DNA of 64,000 bases from Treponema sp. (GTDB lineage: Bacteria; Spirochaetota; Spirochaetia; Treponematales; Breznakiellaceae), in contig JAISCC010000061.1 of assembly GCA_031265845.1 (NCBI GenBank), positions 1 to 64,000 of the forward strand, in the 5' to 3' direction. Position 1 is the stretch's first letter. Each line of letters starts with the position of its first letter. The notes beneath the pieces are model-generated. The model made no database searches and was not told the DNA's origin. It saw only the letters and a program-made list of their open reading frames with translations. Of the stretch, positions 16,724 through 25,266 are shown one piece after another. Both the position numbers and the translations under genes were made by a program.

Positions 16724-18493
16724 ATGCCAAAAATCGAAGTAAACGAAGAACTTTTCCACTCTCTGGCAGGACGCAGATGGGACAACCGCGCCGAATTCGA
16801 GGAAGCCCTTACATGCGCGAAAGCGGAATTGGATGAAGACAGCGACAAAAGCCTGATCGCGGATGAGCGTACGCTTAAAATAGAATTAAACGATACGAAC
16901 AGACCCGATCTCTGGGGAACAGCTGGCTGCGCCCGTCAGATCCGCATCTATTACGGGAAGGGGAAACGCCCCGAATACCCGTTCTTTTCAACGCCGGGCG
17001 ACGCCCAAGAGTCAAATGAGTTAAAAAAGCCAAAAAAGTCAAAATGGACGGTGAAAGTCGAAGAATCCGTCAAGAAGGCGCGCCCTTACCTTGCGGGGTT
17101 TGTCGCAACGGGCAAAGCCGTCACCAACGCTTCGCTCAAAGATATGATCCAGACCCAGGAGAAGCTGGCGTGGAATTTCGGGCGCAAGCGCCGCACCATC
17201 TCAATGGGATTGTACCGCATCGCCATTATCACGTGGCCCATCATTTATAAGGGCGTTGATCCCGATTCGGCGTCCTTTATCCCGCTTCAATGGGACTCGC
17301 CGCTTACTCTGAGAGAAATCCTCAAACAGCACCCCAAGGGCAAGGAATACGCCTTTATTCAGGAGCATGAGCCTATTCACCCGTTGCTCGTTGACGCGAA
17401 AGGCAAGATTCTCTCATATCCGCCCATCATCAATTCGGCTGATATAGGCGCGGTTCAGGTGGGCGATACGGATCTGTTTGTAGAACTTACCGGCACGGAT
17501 CAGCCGTCCGTAACTCTGGCGGCTTCCATCATGGCGTGCGATATGGCGGATCAGGGCTACACCATTGAGCCGGTGACTGTCGAATACGGCTATGACACGC
17601 CCTTTGGTCGTACGATGACCACGCCCTTCTACTTTCAATCGCCGGTCTTCTGCTCTCTTGAGCGTATAGAAAAATTTTTGGGCGAAACGTTGAGCGGGGA
17701 CGAGTGCGTTGCGGCGCTTGAGCGCATGGGTTGCAGGGCTGAAAAGGCTTTTGATGTTGAACGCGGCGGCGCAAGCGCGGCGGACGGCGTACGACTCTAT
17801 CCCCCCGAATACCGCAACGACTTCCTCCACGCCGCAGATGTCGTCGAAGACGTGATGATAGGACGGGGGCTCGCCTCGTTTAAGCCTGAACGCCCCAAGG
17901 AATTCACGGTTGGGCGGCTCTCTCCCATAACGATTTTCAGCAGAAAGGTCAAAGAAATACTTGTAGGTCTCGGGTATCAGGAGATGATCTACAATTACCT
18001 CGGCTCCAGAAAAGATTTGGTGGACAAGACGCTGGGCGACGGCAGCCGCGTCATTCAGATTGCCAACCCCATGACGGAAAACTACGAGTACGCGCGTGAT
18101 TCGGTTCTCGCGTCCCTTTTGATGAGCGAGTCCGTATCGGGCAACGCCGTGTACCCACATCACATCTTTGAAACCGGCAAAGTGGCGTTCAAAGACTCTT
18201 CGGAAAACTGCGGCGCCGCCACGCGGCAACACCTCGGCATGTTAAGCGCGAGCAAAGAGGCGAATTTCAACGCCATAGCCGCTCAAATTCAGACGCTTTT
18301 CTACTATCTTTCGCGTGAATACACGGTGGACGAATCAACGGACAGCCGTTTTATTCCGGGTCGCGCCGCGTCAATCGTGTACCACGGCAAAACCATCGGC
18401 GTGTTCGGAGAGATTCACCCGGCGGCGCTTGAAAACTTCGGCGTCACCGTTCCGTGTGTCGCCGCGGAAATTGATTTGGACGCGCTGATGTAA
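16724..18493 (+). CDS. pheT: Phenylalanyl-tRNA synthetase beta subunit, archaeal/eukaryotic type
   Basis: 589 aa, clearly shorter than the roughly 800-residue bacterial PheT. It opens with PKIEVNEELFHSLAGRRW and carries KIELNDTNRPDLWGTAG, a B3/4 editing region (PLLVDAKGKILSYPPIINS) and B5/B8 core motifs (YRNDFLHAADVVEDVMIGRG, GEIHPAALENFGV). This short form is the archaeal/eukaryotic lineage that spirochaetes are known to carry. No pheS is adjacent. AAGGA lies 9 nt before the ATG. Convergent with murJ, 27 nt away. Confidence 0.95.
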   Translation: MPKIEVNEELFHSLAGRRWDNRAEFEEALTCAKAELDEDSDKSLIADERTLKIELNDTNRPDLWGTAGCARQIRIYYGKGKRPEYPFFSTPGDAQESNELKKPKKSKWTVKVEESVKKARPYLAGFVATGKAVTNASLKDMIQTQEKLAWNFGRKRRTISMGLYRIAIITWPIIYKGVDPDSASFIPLQWDSPLTLREILKQHPKGKEYAFIQEHEPIHPLLVDAKGKILSYPPIINSADIGAVQVGDTDLFVELTGTDQPSVTLAASIMACDMADQGYTIEPVTVEYGYDTPFGRTMTTPFYFQSPVFCSLERIEKFLGETLSGDECVAALERMGCRAEKAFDVERGGASAADGVRLYPPEYRNDFLHAADVVEDVMIGRGLASFKPERPKEFTVGRLSPITIFSRKVKEILVGLGYQEMIYNYLGSRKDLVDKTLGDGSRVIQIANPMTENYEYARDSVLASLLMSESVSGNAVYPHHIFETGKVAFKDSSENCGAATRQHLGMLSASKEANFNAIAAQIQTLFYYLSREYTVDESTDSRFIPGRAASIVYHGKTIGVFGEIHPAALENFGVTVPCVAAEIDLDALM

Positions 18494-18520
18494 TCCCTTT
18501 TCCGCCCTGCCGCGTCTAGG

Positions 18521-20113
18521 TTACGGATTCGGCGCATCCGAACGCGCCGTTTTCCGTCTGATTATCCGCAACAGGGCGTACACCTGTTTGTCCTTCGTAA
18601 TGACAAGAAGCGCCAAGCCTGCGGAAAAATACAGCGTTGCGGCGATGACAAGGGGAACGCCGTAATGGATAAAGCGGTTGTACCGGGCGAATAGTTCAAG
18701 GAGCAGGGGATTGAGCGACAGAATCGGCGCCACAAGAGCGGCTGAGAAACAGCACATTTTGACAGCATAGAGAAAGGTCGCCCAAACAGTTTGCGTAATA
18801 TTGACAAGCGGATTTTTTTTTAGAAATACGAGAAGCAGAATGGTGTTGATCGCGCTCGCTATGGTGAGGGCGAGCGCGACGCCCGCCCCGCGCAAGGGAC
18901 TGACAAGCGCGGCCGCAACCGCCATGTTGACCACAAAAGAAATGACTCCCGCAATGGTCGGGGATTTTGAGTCGCTCTGGGCGTAAAACGCGGGCGCAAG
19001 AATACGGTTTAAGGCGACAAAGAGAAGCGCGGGTATATGAAACGCGAACGCCGTTTTGGTTAACGCCACCGATGTTTCAGTGAAGCGTCTGCCTTGAAAA
19101 AGAAGCCGTATGAGGCTCTCGCCTTGCGACAAGGCGAAAAACGTGATGGGAATGGTGATGAACGCGATGATATGCATGGCGGATTTCAGGCGGTCGTTGT
19201 AACAGTCCCAGTTTCCTGATTTCGCGTGTTCCGAGAGGTCGGGCAGCAACACCGTGCCGATGGACACGGCGAATACGCCGAGGATCAATTCCTGCAAGCG
19301 CAACGAGTATTGGAGGCTTGACACCACCCCTTCCCCCGCGTTGCCTGCAAGGGCTGTGGACACCAAATCGTTGAGTTGGTACGCCGCCATGCCTATAATA
19401 GTAGGTCCCACGAGTTTCAGGACAGTTTTTGTTCCCGGATGATTTATAGCCTTTTTCAGCCCTGTAAAAAAGAAGGTGAACCCATGCTTGACGACAAAAG
19501 GGACTTGCATCGCAGCCTCCAAAAAGCCGCCCAGGAGAATTCCGGCAGCCATTGCCCGCGCCGGGTTGCCAGCGGCGTCTTTGAGCGCATACGCGCATGC
19601 GATAGTGATGATGTTGAGCAGGATGGGCGCAAAACCAGACGGCGTGAAACAGTTGACGCTGTTCAAAATGCCCTGAAACAGGGCTGCTATGGAAATAAAC
19701 GCCAAAAAAGGAAACATGACGCGGGTAAGCAATACGGTTTCATTAAATTCTTCAAGTCCAAACAGTTGTATGATAAGGGGCGCAGCCAGAATTCCCAGCG
19801 CAACCGCCAGAGATACGAAAAAACTCAGAAACGTAAGGATACAACAGAGAAATTCCTGCACTTCCCGCCCGCTCTTTTGCAAGAGGTATTCCTTGAATGT
19901 GGGAATGAAGGCGACCGATATGGAGCCTTCCGCAAAAAGACGGCGGAAGAGATTCGGCACCATGAAAGCCACCGAAAAAGCGTCTGATAGGGCGGATGTT
20001 CCAAGCAGACTCGCCTTGGTCATCTCCCGCAACAACCCTAAAATCCTTGAGAAGAGTGTCAAGAGAGACAGCGTCGAACCGTGTTTCAACAAAGACCGTG
20101 ATGTCAAAGCCAT
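18521..20113 (-). CDS. murJ: Lipid II flippase MurJ
   Basis: 530 aa with about 14 membrane segments; moves lipid II to the periplasmic face for peptidoglycan synthesis. The N-terminus SLLKHGSTLSLLTLFSRILG followed by LREMTKASLLG is the MurJ/MviN signature, and FRRLFAEGSISVAFIPTF is the conserved loop that follows. I chose ATG 20113: the longer frame begins at a TTG within the predicted promoter spacer. No ribosome site precedes ATG 20113, and a -10 box lies 6 nt upstream, so the mRNA is probably leaderless. Confidence 0.95.
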   Translation of the reverse strand: MALTSRSLLKHGSTLSLLTLFSRILGLLREMTKASLLGTSALSDAFSVAFMVPNLFRRLFAEGSISVAFIPTFKEYLLQKSGREVQEFLCCILTFLSFFVSLAVALGILAAPLIIQLFGLEEFNETVLLTRVMFPFLAFISIAALFQGILNSVNCFTPSGFAPILLNIITIACAYALKDAAGNPARAMAAGILLGGFLEAAMQVPFVVKHGFTFFFTGLKKAINHPGTKTVLKLVGPTIIGMAAYQLNDLVSTALAGNAGEGVVSSLQYSLRLQELILGVFAVSIGTVLLPDLSEHAKSGNWDCYNDRLKSAMHIIAFITIPITFFALSQGESLIRLLFQGRRFTETSVALTKTAFAFHIPALLFVALNRILAPAFYAQSDSKSPTIAGVISFVVNMAVAAALVSPLRGAGVALALTIASAINTILLLVFLKKNPLVNITQTVWATFLYAVKMCCFSAALVAPILSLNPLLLELFARYNRFIHYGVPLVIAATLYFSAGLALLVITKDKQVYALLRIIRRKTARSDAPNP

Positions 20114-20119
20114 GTTATA

Positions 20120-20148
20120 ACCATAACGCAACGGAGTTTTTTTTTCAA
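20120..20148 (-). promoter_or_regulatory. Leaderless-type promoter of murJ
   Basis: Minus strand TTGAAA (20143-20148), 17-nt spacer, TATGGT (20120-20125), then TATAAC and the ATG at 20113. The spacing rather than the -10 match is the strong point. Confidence 0.5.
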
Positions 20149-20276
20149 TGGAAAACGGGAGATAATTGTCTCTGCGTCACTCACGCCAGCGGTGGCGCAA
20201 TACCGCAATGCCGTTGGCGAAACGTCCTCGCGCCTTACCAGAAACAAGCGCCGCGAATGGGAGTCCGTGCGCCAAG

Positions 20277-20393
20277 CGCGAACCTTTGGTTCGACTGTAA
20301 GAAAATTTATCATCTGTGGGGTCGCCGCCATTTTTTGCTGGCATCGCTGATTCGAACCATCGCAGAGCGCCCGAAGCGGCGGAGTATTAAACC
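20277..20393 (+). repeat. Dispersed repeat, copy A (diverged)
   Basis: Shares the blocks AACCTTTGGTTCGACTGTAA, CGCCGCCATTTTTTG and a following GGC..CGC..TAACC-like block with better copies at 29442-29642 and 46247-46460. It lies between the murJ promoter and the broken pglZ, so it marks the left edge of the defence island. The rest of the 20149-20429 interval shows no gene. Confidence 0.55.
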
Positions 20394-20429
20394 CATAAGC
20401 GTATAGTTAACAAAGCGTTAAAAACGTGA

Positions 20430-21359
20430 CACGCGCTTAACGGCACATTCTTGTTTTGGCTGGACGCTCTCGGCGTTGAGTACCTAGCGTATATTTCAAA
20501 ATTGGCGTACGAGCGCGAACTGTCTATCTCTGTAAATATCGCCCGCGCGGAATTGCCGACGACAACCGCAATGAACCGCAACTTTTTCGATGAATGGACG
20601 GGGGCAAAGAATGGCGATAATGGAGATAAAAGACTTGATGAAATAAAGCACAAAGATACAGGCGGGTATAACTTCACAAAGAACGAGTCGCCTATCTACC
20701 TCGCCGGGGAACTGGATATAATCGCTGATGTCATAGACAGGGCCGCCACTGAACTTGCTTCGCGTCATTATAAACGCTTCTTGATTGCAAGCGACCACGG
20801 GGCTTCGCGGCTTGCCGTCTTGCGTCGTAAAGAGGAGCGGTATCCGGCAGAGACGCAGGGGGAACATTCAGGGCGTTGTTGCAAGAAGTTCGATCCCCAT
20901 GATTTGCCTTTTGCCGTTGATGAGAACGGTTATCTAGCGCTTGCCGATTATGGCAGATTTAAAGGAGGCCGCGCCGCTAATGTAGAGGCGCATGGAGGGG
21001 CGTCGCTTGAGGAAGTCGTTATTCCGATTATTGAACTCACGCTGAAAAACAGCAATGTAACGGTTGATCTGGTGGAAGACAGCGTAACGGTTGACTCCCG
21101 AAACGGAACTGTGGCAACCCTTTTTGCGAATGCTCCTCTGAATAATGTGTCACTCGTGTTGAATGGGAAGCGGCATTCGGCTTCACCAATTGACAAAAAC
21201 CATTACAAAGTCACCTTGCCTGACATAAGACGGGCGGGCGAATACCCTGCGGATGTTTACGCGGGAGACGACTTAATTGGCGAAGTCCTGATTAAGACGC
21301 AAGGCAAGAGCGGTAAAATTGATGACGGTTTCGACAGCCATTTTAAGAAGAATCTTTAA
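20430..21359 (+). pseudogene. pglZ: BREX alkaline-phosphatase protein PglZ, 5'-truncated
   Basis: About 309 codons remain of a protein usually well over 700 aa. The frame opens after a stop at 20427-20429 and joins the family at FWLDALGVEYLAYI, whose Asp is the first metal ligand of the alkaline-phosphatase core. A second ligand motif (IASDHGASRLAV) and the PglZ-typical EAHGGASLEEVVIPIIEL are intact, then a C-terminal beta domain. The whole N-terminal half and the brxP and brxC genes expected upstream are missing. A TTG at 20451 could start a short protein, but I judge the gene broken. TAATG links it to brxL. Confidence 0.8.
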
Positions 21360-22858
21360 TGATAGATAAACTCAGGAATTGTTTTGATGAAATGGTCGTT
21401 TATAAAGACCTAAAAAAAAGCAACTTTTTCTCCGCGCTGAGTCTGCCATCCTTTATGCGCGACTGGCTTTTGAAAAAGTTTGAAGACGAAAACGGCCGCT
21501 TTGACTCCGATGAATTGTTGCGTTTTGTGCGTACGTATTTGCCGCGCAAAGACGATTGGACAGCGATAAAAAATCAAGTGATAATCGAACACGAACGGGT
21601 CAAATTTCTTGCCAAGGTCTCTGTAGACATTGATATCAAAACAGGCGGAGTGTCATTCGCCTTGCCTGATTTCGGGTTGACAAGCAAAGACACGATTATT
21701 GAGGATTCTGTTTGGCAGACCTGCAAAGATGATTTGGTGCGCGGACGGGAAACTTGGGGAATAATCGAAATTGGCTATCGTCCGTCAGATAACTTCAATA
21801 CAGAAAAATCCAAAGAAGCCAACAGAGGAAAAATAAAACTCACGGCTTTCAACACCTTCTGTCCCTATACAATTGATATCGAATACTACAAAAACGCCCG
21901 TAATGAATTCAGTGCGTCTGAATGGCTGGATGTCTTGTTGGGAGCGATAGACTACAATGCGAACGGATATTCGCTGACAACAAGCGCCCCTAACGATTAT
22001 ATTAACAAAGTGGATCCGGAAGAAAAAAAACTCACCATGCTGACCCGTTTGCTGTCCTTTGTAGAAAAACGTCTGAATCTCATAGAACTTGCGCCAAAAG
22101 GAACCGGCAAGTCTTACCTGTTTGGTCGTGTAAGCCGTTTCGGCTGGTTGTCAAGCGGTGGTAGTATGAGCAGGGCGAAAATGTTCTATGACCAAAATAA
22201 ACGCGCAGTAGGATTAGTGTCAGGGAATGATTTCATAACCCTTGATGAAGTGCAGACTATTTCCTTCACCGATATAGATGAAATGAGGGCCGCATTGAAG
22301 GGCTACCTGGAATCAGGCATATTCACCGTTGGAAACTACGAAGGAGCCGCCGACGCCGGTGTTGTTCTCTGCGGCAATATAAAAAAAGAAACAATGGACT
22401 CCGATGGTTATAGCAACATGTTCAAAGAGTTGCCTTCTGTGTTCCACGAATCGGCATTGATTGAACGTTTTCACGGTTTCATTAAAGGCTGGAATATACC
22501 CCGAATGAACGACGACCTTAAAATTGCTGGTTGGGCGTTGAATTCGGAGTATTTTTGTTCGATGCTCCATGAACTTCGTGAAGATATGAGTTACCGCGCT
22601 GTGGTTGACGAACTCATTGAAGTTCCGGAAGCGGCGGACACCCGGGATACCGAAGCGGTTAAACGCATCTCGACAGCCTATCTTAAGCTGTTGTTCCCCA
22701 ATGTGCGCAGTCCCGGTGACATTGCTTCCCGGGAGTTCAAACGGTATTGTCTTGACAGGGCCCGTAAGATGCGGGATACGATTAAATACCAGCTTGGTGA
22801 ACTTGACGAAGAATATAGAGGCAAAAATATGCCAGTATTTGGCGTCAGACCGGATTAA
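21359..22858 (+). CDS. brxL: BREX AAA+ protein BrxL (short form)
   Basis: 499 aa. Walker A LAPKGTGKSYLF near residue 246 and Walker B FITLDEVQTI mark an AAA+ ATPase, and ESALIERFHGFIKGWNIPRM is the BrxL-family arginine-finger region. The N-terminal domain would bind DNA. There is no C-terminal Lon-type peptidase domain with its Ser-Lys dyad, so this is the short BrxL class rather than the roughly 680-aa form. BrxL follows pglZ in BREX types 1 and 4. Frame intact, start overlapping the pglZ stop by one base. Confidence 0.88.
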   Translation: MIDKLRNCFDEMVVYKDLKKSNFFSALSLPSFMRDWLLKKFEDENGRFDSDELLRFVRTYLPRKDDWTAIKNQVIIEHERVKFLAKVSVDIDIKTGGVSFALPDFGLTSKDTIIEDSVWQTCKDDLVRGRETWGIIEIGYRPSDNFNTEKSKEANRGKIKLTAFNTFCPYTIDIEYYKNARNEFSASEWLDVLLGAIDYNANGYSLTTSAPNDYINKVDPEEKKLTMLTRLLSFVEKRLNLIELAPKGTGKSYLFGRVSRFGWLSSGGSMSRAKMFYDQNKRAVGLVSGNDFITLDEVQTISFTDIDEMRAALKGYLESGIFTVGNYEGAADAGVVLCGNIKKETMDSDGYSNMFKELPSVFHESALIERFHGFIKGWNIPRMNDDLKIAGWALNSEYFCSMLHELREDMSYRAVVDELIEVPEAADTRDTEAVKRISTAYLKLLFPNVRSPGDIASREFKRYCLDRARKMRDTIKYQLGELDEEYRGKNMPVFGVRPD

Positions 22859-22868
22859 GAGAGACAGG

Positions 22869-23078
22869 ATGACTAAAAGCGCAGAAAAGAAAAAATGTTA
22901 CGTTTGCGGAAAAGAACAATTGAGCAAAAATGAAATCGGCCTGACAAGAAAACTGTTTGATAGAGACGCCAAACGTTTCTATTGTCTTGATTGTCTCGCG
23001 GACTACCTGGAAGTGGACGGCGGATTCCTATTGGCAAAGATTGAAGAGTTCAAAGAAGAAGGTTGCATCCTGTTTTAA
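22869..23078 (+). CDS. Small Cys4 zinc-ribbon-like protein
   Basis: 69 aa: KKCYVCGKEQ and RFYCLDCL supply two CxxC pairs, with an acidic helical C-terminus (AKIEEFKEEG). The spacing would suit a zinc or iron-sulfur site. It begins at ATG 22869, 10 nt after brxL, with an AGACAGG-type site; a longer in-frame extension is just brxL read out of frame. It ends 18 nt before the cysteine desulfurase. Position suggests a sulfur-handling adaptor or carrier, but nothing in the sequence proves this. Confidence 0.75.
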   Translation: MTKSAEKKKCYVCGKEQLSKNEIGLTRKLFDRDAKRFYCLDCLADYLEVDGGFLLAKIEEFKEEGCILF

Positions 23079-23096
23079 GAGAAAGGAGAACGGAAC

Positions 23097-24242
23097 GTGA
23101 TATACGCCGACAATGCGGCTACAACAAGGCTATCCGAGGCGGCTTTTGAAAAGATGCTTCCCTTTTTGCGGGAGCAATATGGCAATGCCTCAAGCCGGTA
23201 TACTTTTGGGGTTAAAGCAAAGCGAGTCATTGAGGAAGCCCGCCGTCAAGTTGCTGTGGCTATCGGCGCGGAGCCTTCTGAAATTGCATTTACATCAGGC
23301 GGCTCTGAAGGAAACAGTTGGGTGATTCAGGGTATCGCCCGGTTGTTTAATGGCGAGAATATTCATGTAGTCGCCTCTTCCATAGAACATCACTCCGTTT
23401 TGAACGCTTGCCGCAAAATTGAAACATGTGGCGTTTCGGTAACGTACGTGCCTGTGGATAGTGTGGGGCGTATTTCTGTTCGGGATGTAGCGTCCTCAAT
23501 AAGGCCGAATACGAAACTCGTGTCGGTTATGTTTGCGAACAATGAAATAGGGACAATTCAGCCGATAGCAGAGATTGGAAAATACCTGCGGGAAAAGGAT
23601 GTCCTTTTTCACACAGACGCGGTACAGGCCGTCGGCCATATCCCCGTGAATGTAAAAGATTTGCAATTGGACTTTTTAACCGCTTCCGCGCATAAATTCA
23701 ACGGAGCGAAAGGGACGGGTTTTTTATATAAGCGTTCAGGCATAGACCTTCCCCAATTGATTTTTGGCGGCGAACAGGAACACGGGCAACGGGCTGGAAC
23801 GGAGAATGTGGCTGGGATAACCGCAATGGGATATGCGCTCGAAGAGAGCGTCGCTGATATGTCTTTGATTAGTGAAAAACTAACCGCTCTTGCTGAGACA
23901 AGCATTAATGGACTGAAAGCTGAAATCCCCGAAATCAGAATCAACGGACAAGGGGCGGAAAGGCTGCCCGGCATTGTCAATATCACTTTTCCTTACGCGT
24001 CAGGAGAGGCGGTTATGCGCCTGCTGGATTTGAAAGAGGTTTGTGTATCTACAAGTTCTGCATGCAATTCCGGTAAAGACGAAGCCTCGCATGTTCTACT
24101 GGCGTTGGGACTATCTGAGAAACAAGCAAAATCATCAATCCGCATCTCATACGGAAGATATAATGCTATGGAGGAAGCGGAGAGAATTGTTTCGACGGTT
24201 TCAGATGTATATGCAAAAATTATAGCGAATCACAACTACTAA
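23097..24242 (+). CDS. Cysteine desulfurase (NifS/IscS/DndA family)
   Basis: 381 aa PLP enzyme that takes sulfur from cysteine as an enzyme-bound persulfide. Seen: YADNAATTRLSE at the N-terminus, SSIEHHSVLNA, the PLP lysine in TASAHKFNGAKGTG, and the active-site Cys in STSSACNSGKDEASHVL. GTG 23097 follows AAGGAG by about 9 nt. In DNA phosphorothioation systems this enzyme is DndA, supplying a DndC/BrxP-type protein; co-linearity with brxL favours that here over iron-sulfur assembly, because no iscU follows. The IS relic begins at the very next base after the stop, so the native 3' end may be altered. Confidence 0.9.
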   Translation: MIYADNAATTRLSEAAFEKMLPFLREQYGNASSRYTFGVKAKRVIEEARRQVAVAIGAEPSEIAFTSGGSEGNSWVIQGIARLFNGENIHVVASSIEHHSVLNACRKIETCGVSVTYVPVDSVGRISVRDVASSIRPNTKLVSVMFANNEIGTIQPIAEIGKYLREKDVLFHTDAVQAVGHIPVNVKDLQLDFLTASAHKFNGAKGTGFLYKRSGIDLPQLIFGGEQEHGQRAGTENVAGITAMGYALEESVADMSLISEKLTALAETSINGLKAEIPEIRINGQGAERLPGIVNITFPYASGEAVMRLLDLKEVCVSTSSACNSGKDEASHVLLALGLSEKQAKSSIRISYGRYNAMEEAERIVSTVSDVYAKIIANHNY

Positions 24243-24707
24243 TGGCTTGTCCCTAAATACTAAACGCCTTACGGAAGGCGATGAAGGCGCGCGCGGGCAT
24301 AAGCAAGACAAGGCGCGAACTCTCCAATCTCTGAAAGCGAGCCGGTATTTTGCGAAAACGATTCATCCGCGAGCGAGCGGATTCCACTATCCGTCGGCGC
24401 GCCTTGCGCTCAGAGGCGCGCCGCTTTTCCATTTTTTCCTGCCCGCGGCTCTTGATATGAGGGATGAACCCGCATAAAACAACAAGCTCTAGGTCCGGCC
24501 CCCCGCTATAGTCTTTGTCAAGGCGCAAACGCCGAGGAGTTTCAACACTGTCAGTCCGTTCAATCTGAAAAGAATCCGGCGCCGCTTCAAGCTGGGATAC
24601 ATCGCGGCGGTTGGCCTCGGTTGCCACCGGCGCCGTCCATCAGAAGACGCCGTTTGCCCCCTGGTTTCATATCGGAACCCAGGGGAAATCTATTTAGGGA
24701 TAAACCC
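24243..24707. mobile_element. IS5-family relic with terminal inverted repeats
   Basis: 465 bp. Left end TGGCTTGTCCCTAAATA (24243-24259) and right end TATTTAGGGATAAACCC (24691-24707) are inverted repeats matching at 14 of 17 positions. The inside carries only the transposase C-terminus, so the element is internally deleted and cannot move by itself. I could not identify a clean target-site duplication. Confidence 0.7.
24253..24627 (-). pseudogene. IS5-family transposase, C-terminal remnant
   Basis: About 124 codons. LDKDYSGGPDLELVVLCGF, then a P-H-I-K-S-R-G stretch, and RRIVESARSRMNRFRKIP mirror the DDE-transposase C-terminus where the last catalytic Glu sits in a V-E-R/S context before a W/R-MNRFR stretch. 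It ends AFIAFRKAF as these proteins do. The N-terminal two catalytic residues are absent. Confidence 0.65.
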
Positions 24708-24711
24708 TTAA

Positions 24712-24867
24712 TTAGATCGCCGTCAAACGCAGTAAATCAGGAGCATGTACAATCTCCCCAGCCCACGCTATCGGCTTATTAACATCGTCATATTGATGAA
24801 AACTCCTACCCTCAATCAAAATCTCATAAGGACAAATCGGCGAATCATGAGAGCAAGAAAACGCGGC
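24712..24867 (-). pseudogene. Unidentified gene fragment, C-terminal 51 codons
   Basis: An open frame ending at TAA (24712-24714), five bases from the IS right end. It reads AAFSCSHDSPICPYEIL, a short Arg/Phe/His linker, then NKPIAWAGEIVHAPDLL, and is stopped upstream by TAG (24868-24870); no start codon fits. The composition looks coding, but I do not recognise the family. The rest of the gap to the tRNA promoter (24871-25060) shows nothing firm. Confidence 0.3.
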
Positions 24868-25065
24868 CTATAGAGCGAAAAGAGCGTTTCCGGCGGTTGG
24901 AAACGCTGGACAGGAGTGAGGCGGGTATTCCCGATGCGTTGATCTTTATGGAGACGGATCCATCTCCACGCTCTCAAGAGCGCCGTACGAGTCGCGCGCG
25001 GCAATCACATGCAGGATATAAGGCGCGAAATTTCCAGCCGCTATTCACATTCTTGAAAAAAAGGC

Positions 25066-25094
25066 TTGACAAAAAAGAGCGTTTTCGGTATACT
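25066..25094 (+). promoter_or_regulatory. Strong sigma70 promoter of tRNA-Leu
   Basis: TTGACA (25066-25071), 17-nt spacer, TATACT (25089-25094), with the tRNA 5' end 12 nt further. Consensus -35 and spacing. Confidence 0.85.
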
Positions 25095-25106
25095 TTTTTC
25101 ATTAAT

Positions 25107-25189
25107 GCGGCGATGGTGGAATTTGGTAGACACGCCAGCTTGAGGTGCTGGTGCCGAGAGGTATGGAAGTTCAAGTCTTCTTCGCCGCA
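25107..25189 (+). tRNA. tRNA-Leu (anticodon GAG)
   Basis: 83 nt with a 7-bp acceptor stem (GCGGCGA with TCGCCGC), D-arm GGTGGAATTTGGTAGACAC, anticodon stem-loop CCAGCTTGAGGTGCTGG with GAG in the loop, a class II long variable arm and T-loop TTCAAGT. Discriminator A at 25189; the 3' CCA is not encoded. It would read CUC and CUU leucine codons. Confidence 0.95.
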
Positions 25190-25266
25190 ATAGTATAAAA
25201 TAGCCAACATTGTCCTGCGGCGTATGATGGAATTTGGGGTCCGCGTGGGAAACATCACTTATTCTT

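Noticed and set aside
17414-18232. Minus-strand open frame of 272 codons
   Set aside because: Mirror frame of pheT, which has full family motifs on the plus strand.
20277-20393. Decayed tRNA in repeat copy A (a GGTTCGAATC string on the minus strand)
   Set aside because: No acceptor, D or anticodon arm can be drawn, and copies B and C lack the string.
24897-25193. Plus-strand open frame of 98 codons before and through tRNA-Leu
   Set aside because: Overlaps the tRNA promoter and the tRNA itself; no ribosome site.
24974-25258. Minus-strand open frame of 94 codons over the tRNA
   Set aside because: It is the translated complement of tRNA-Leu.
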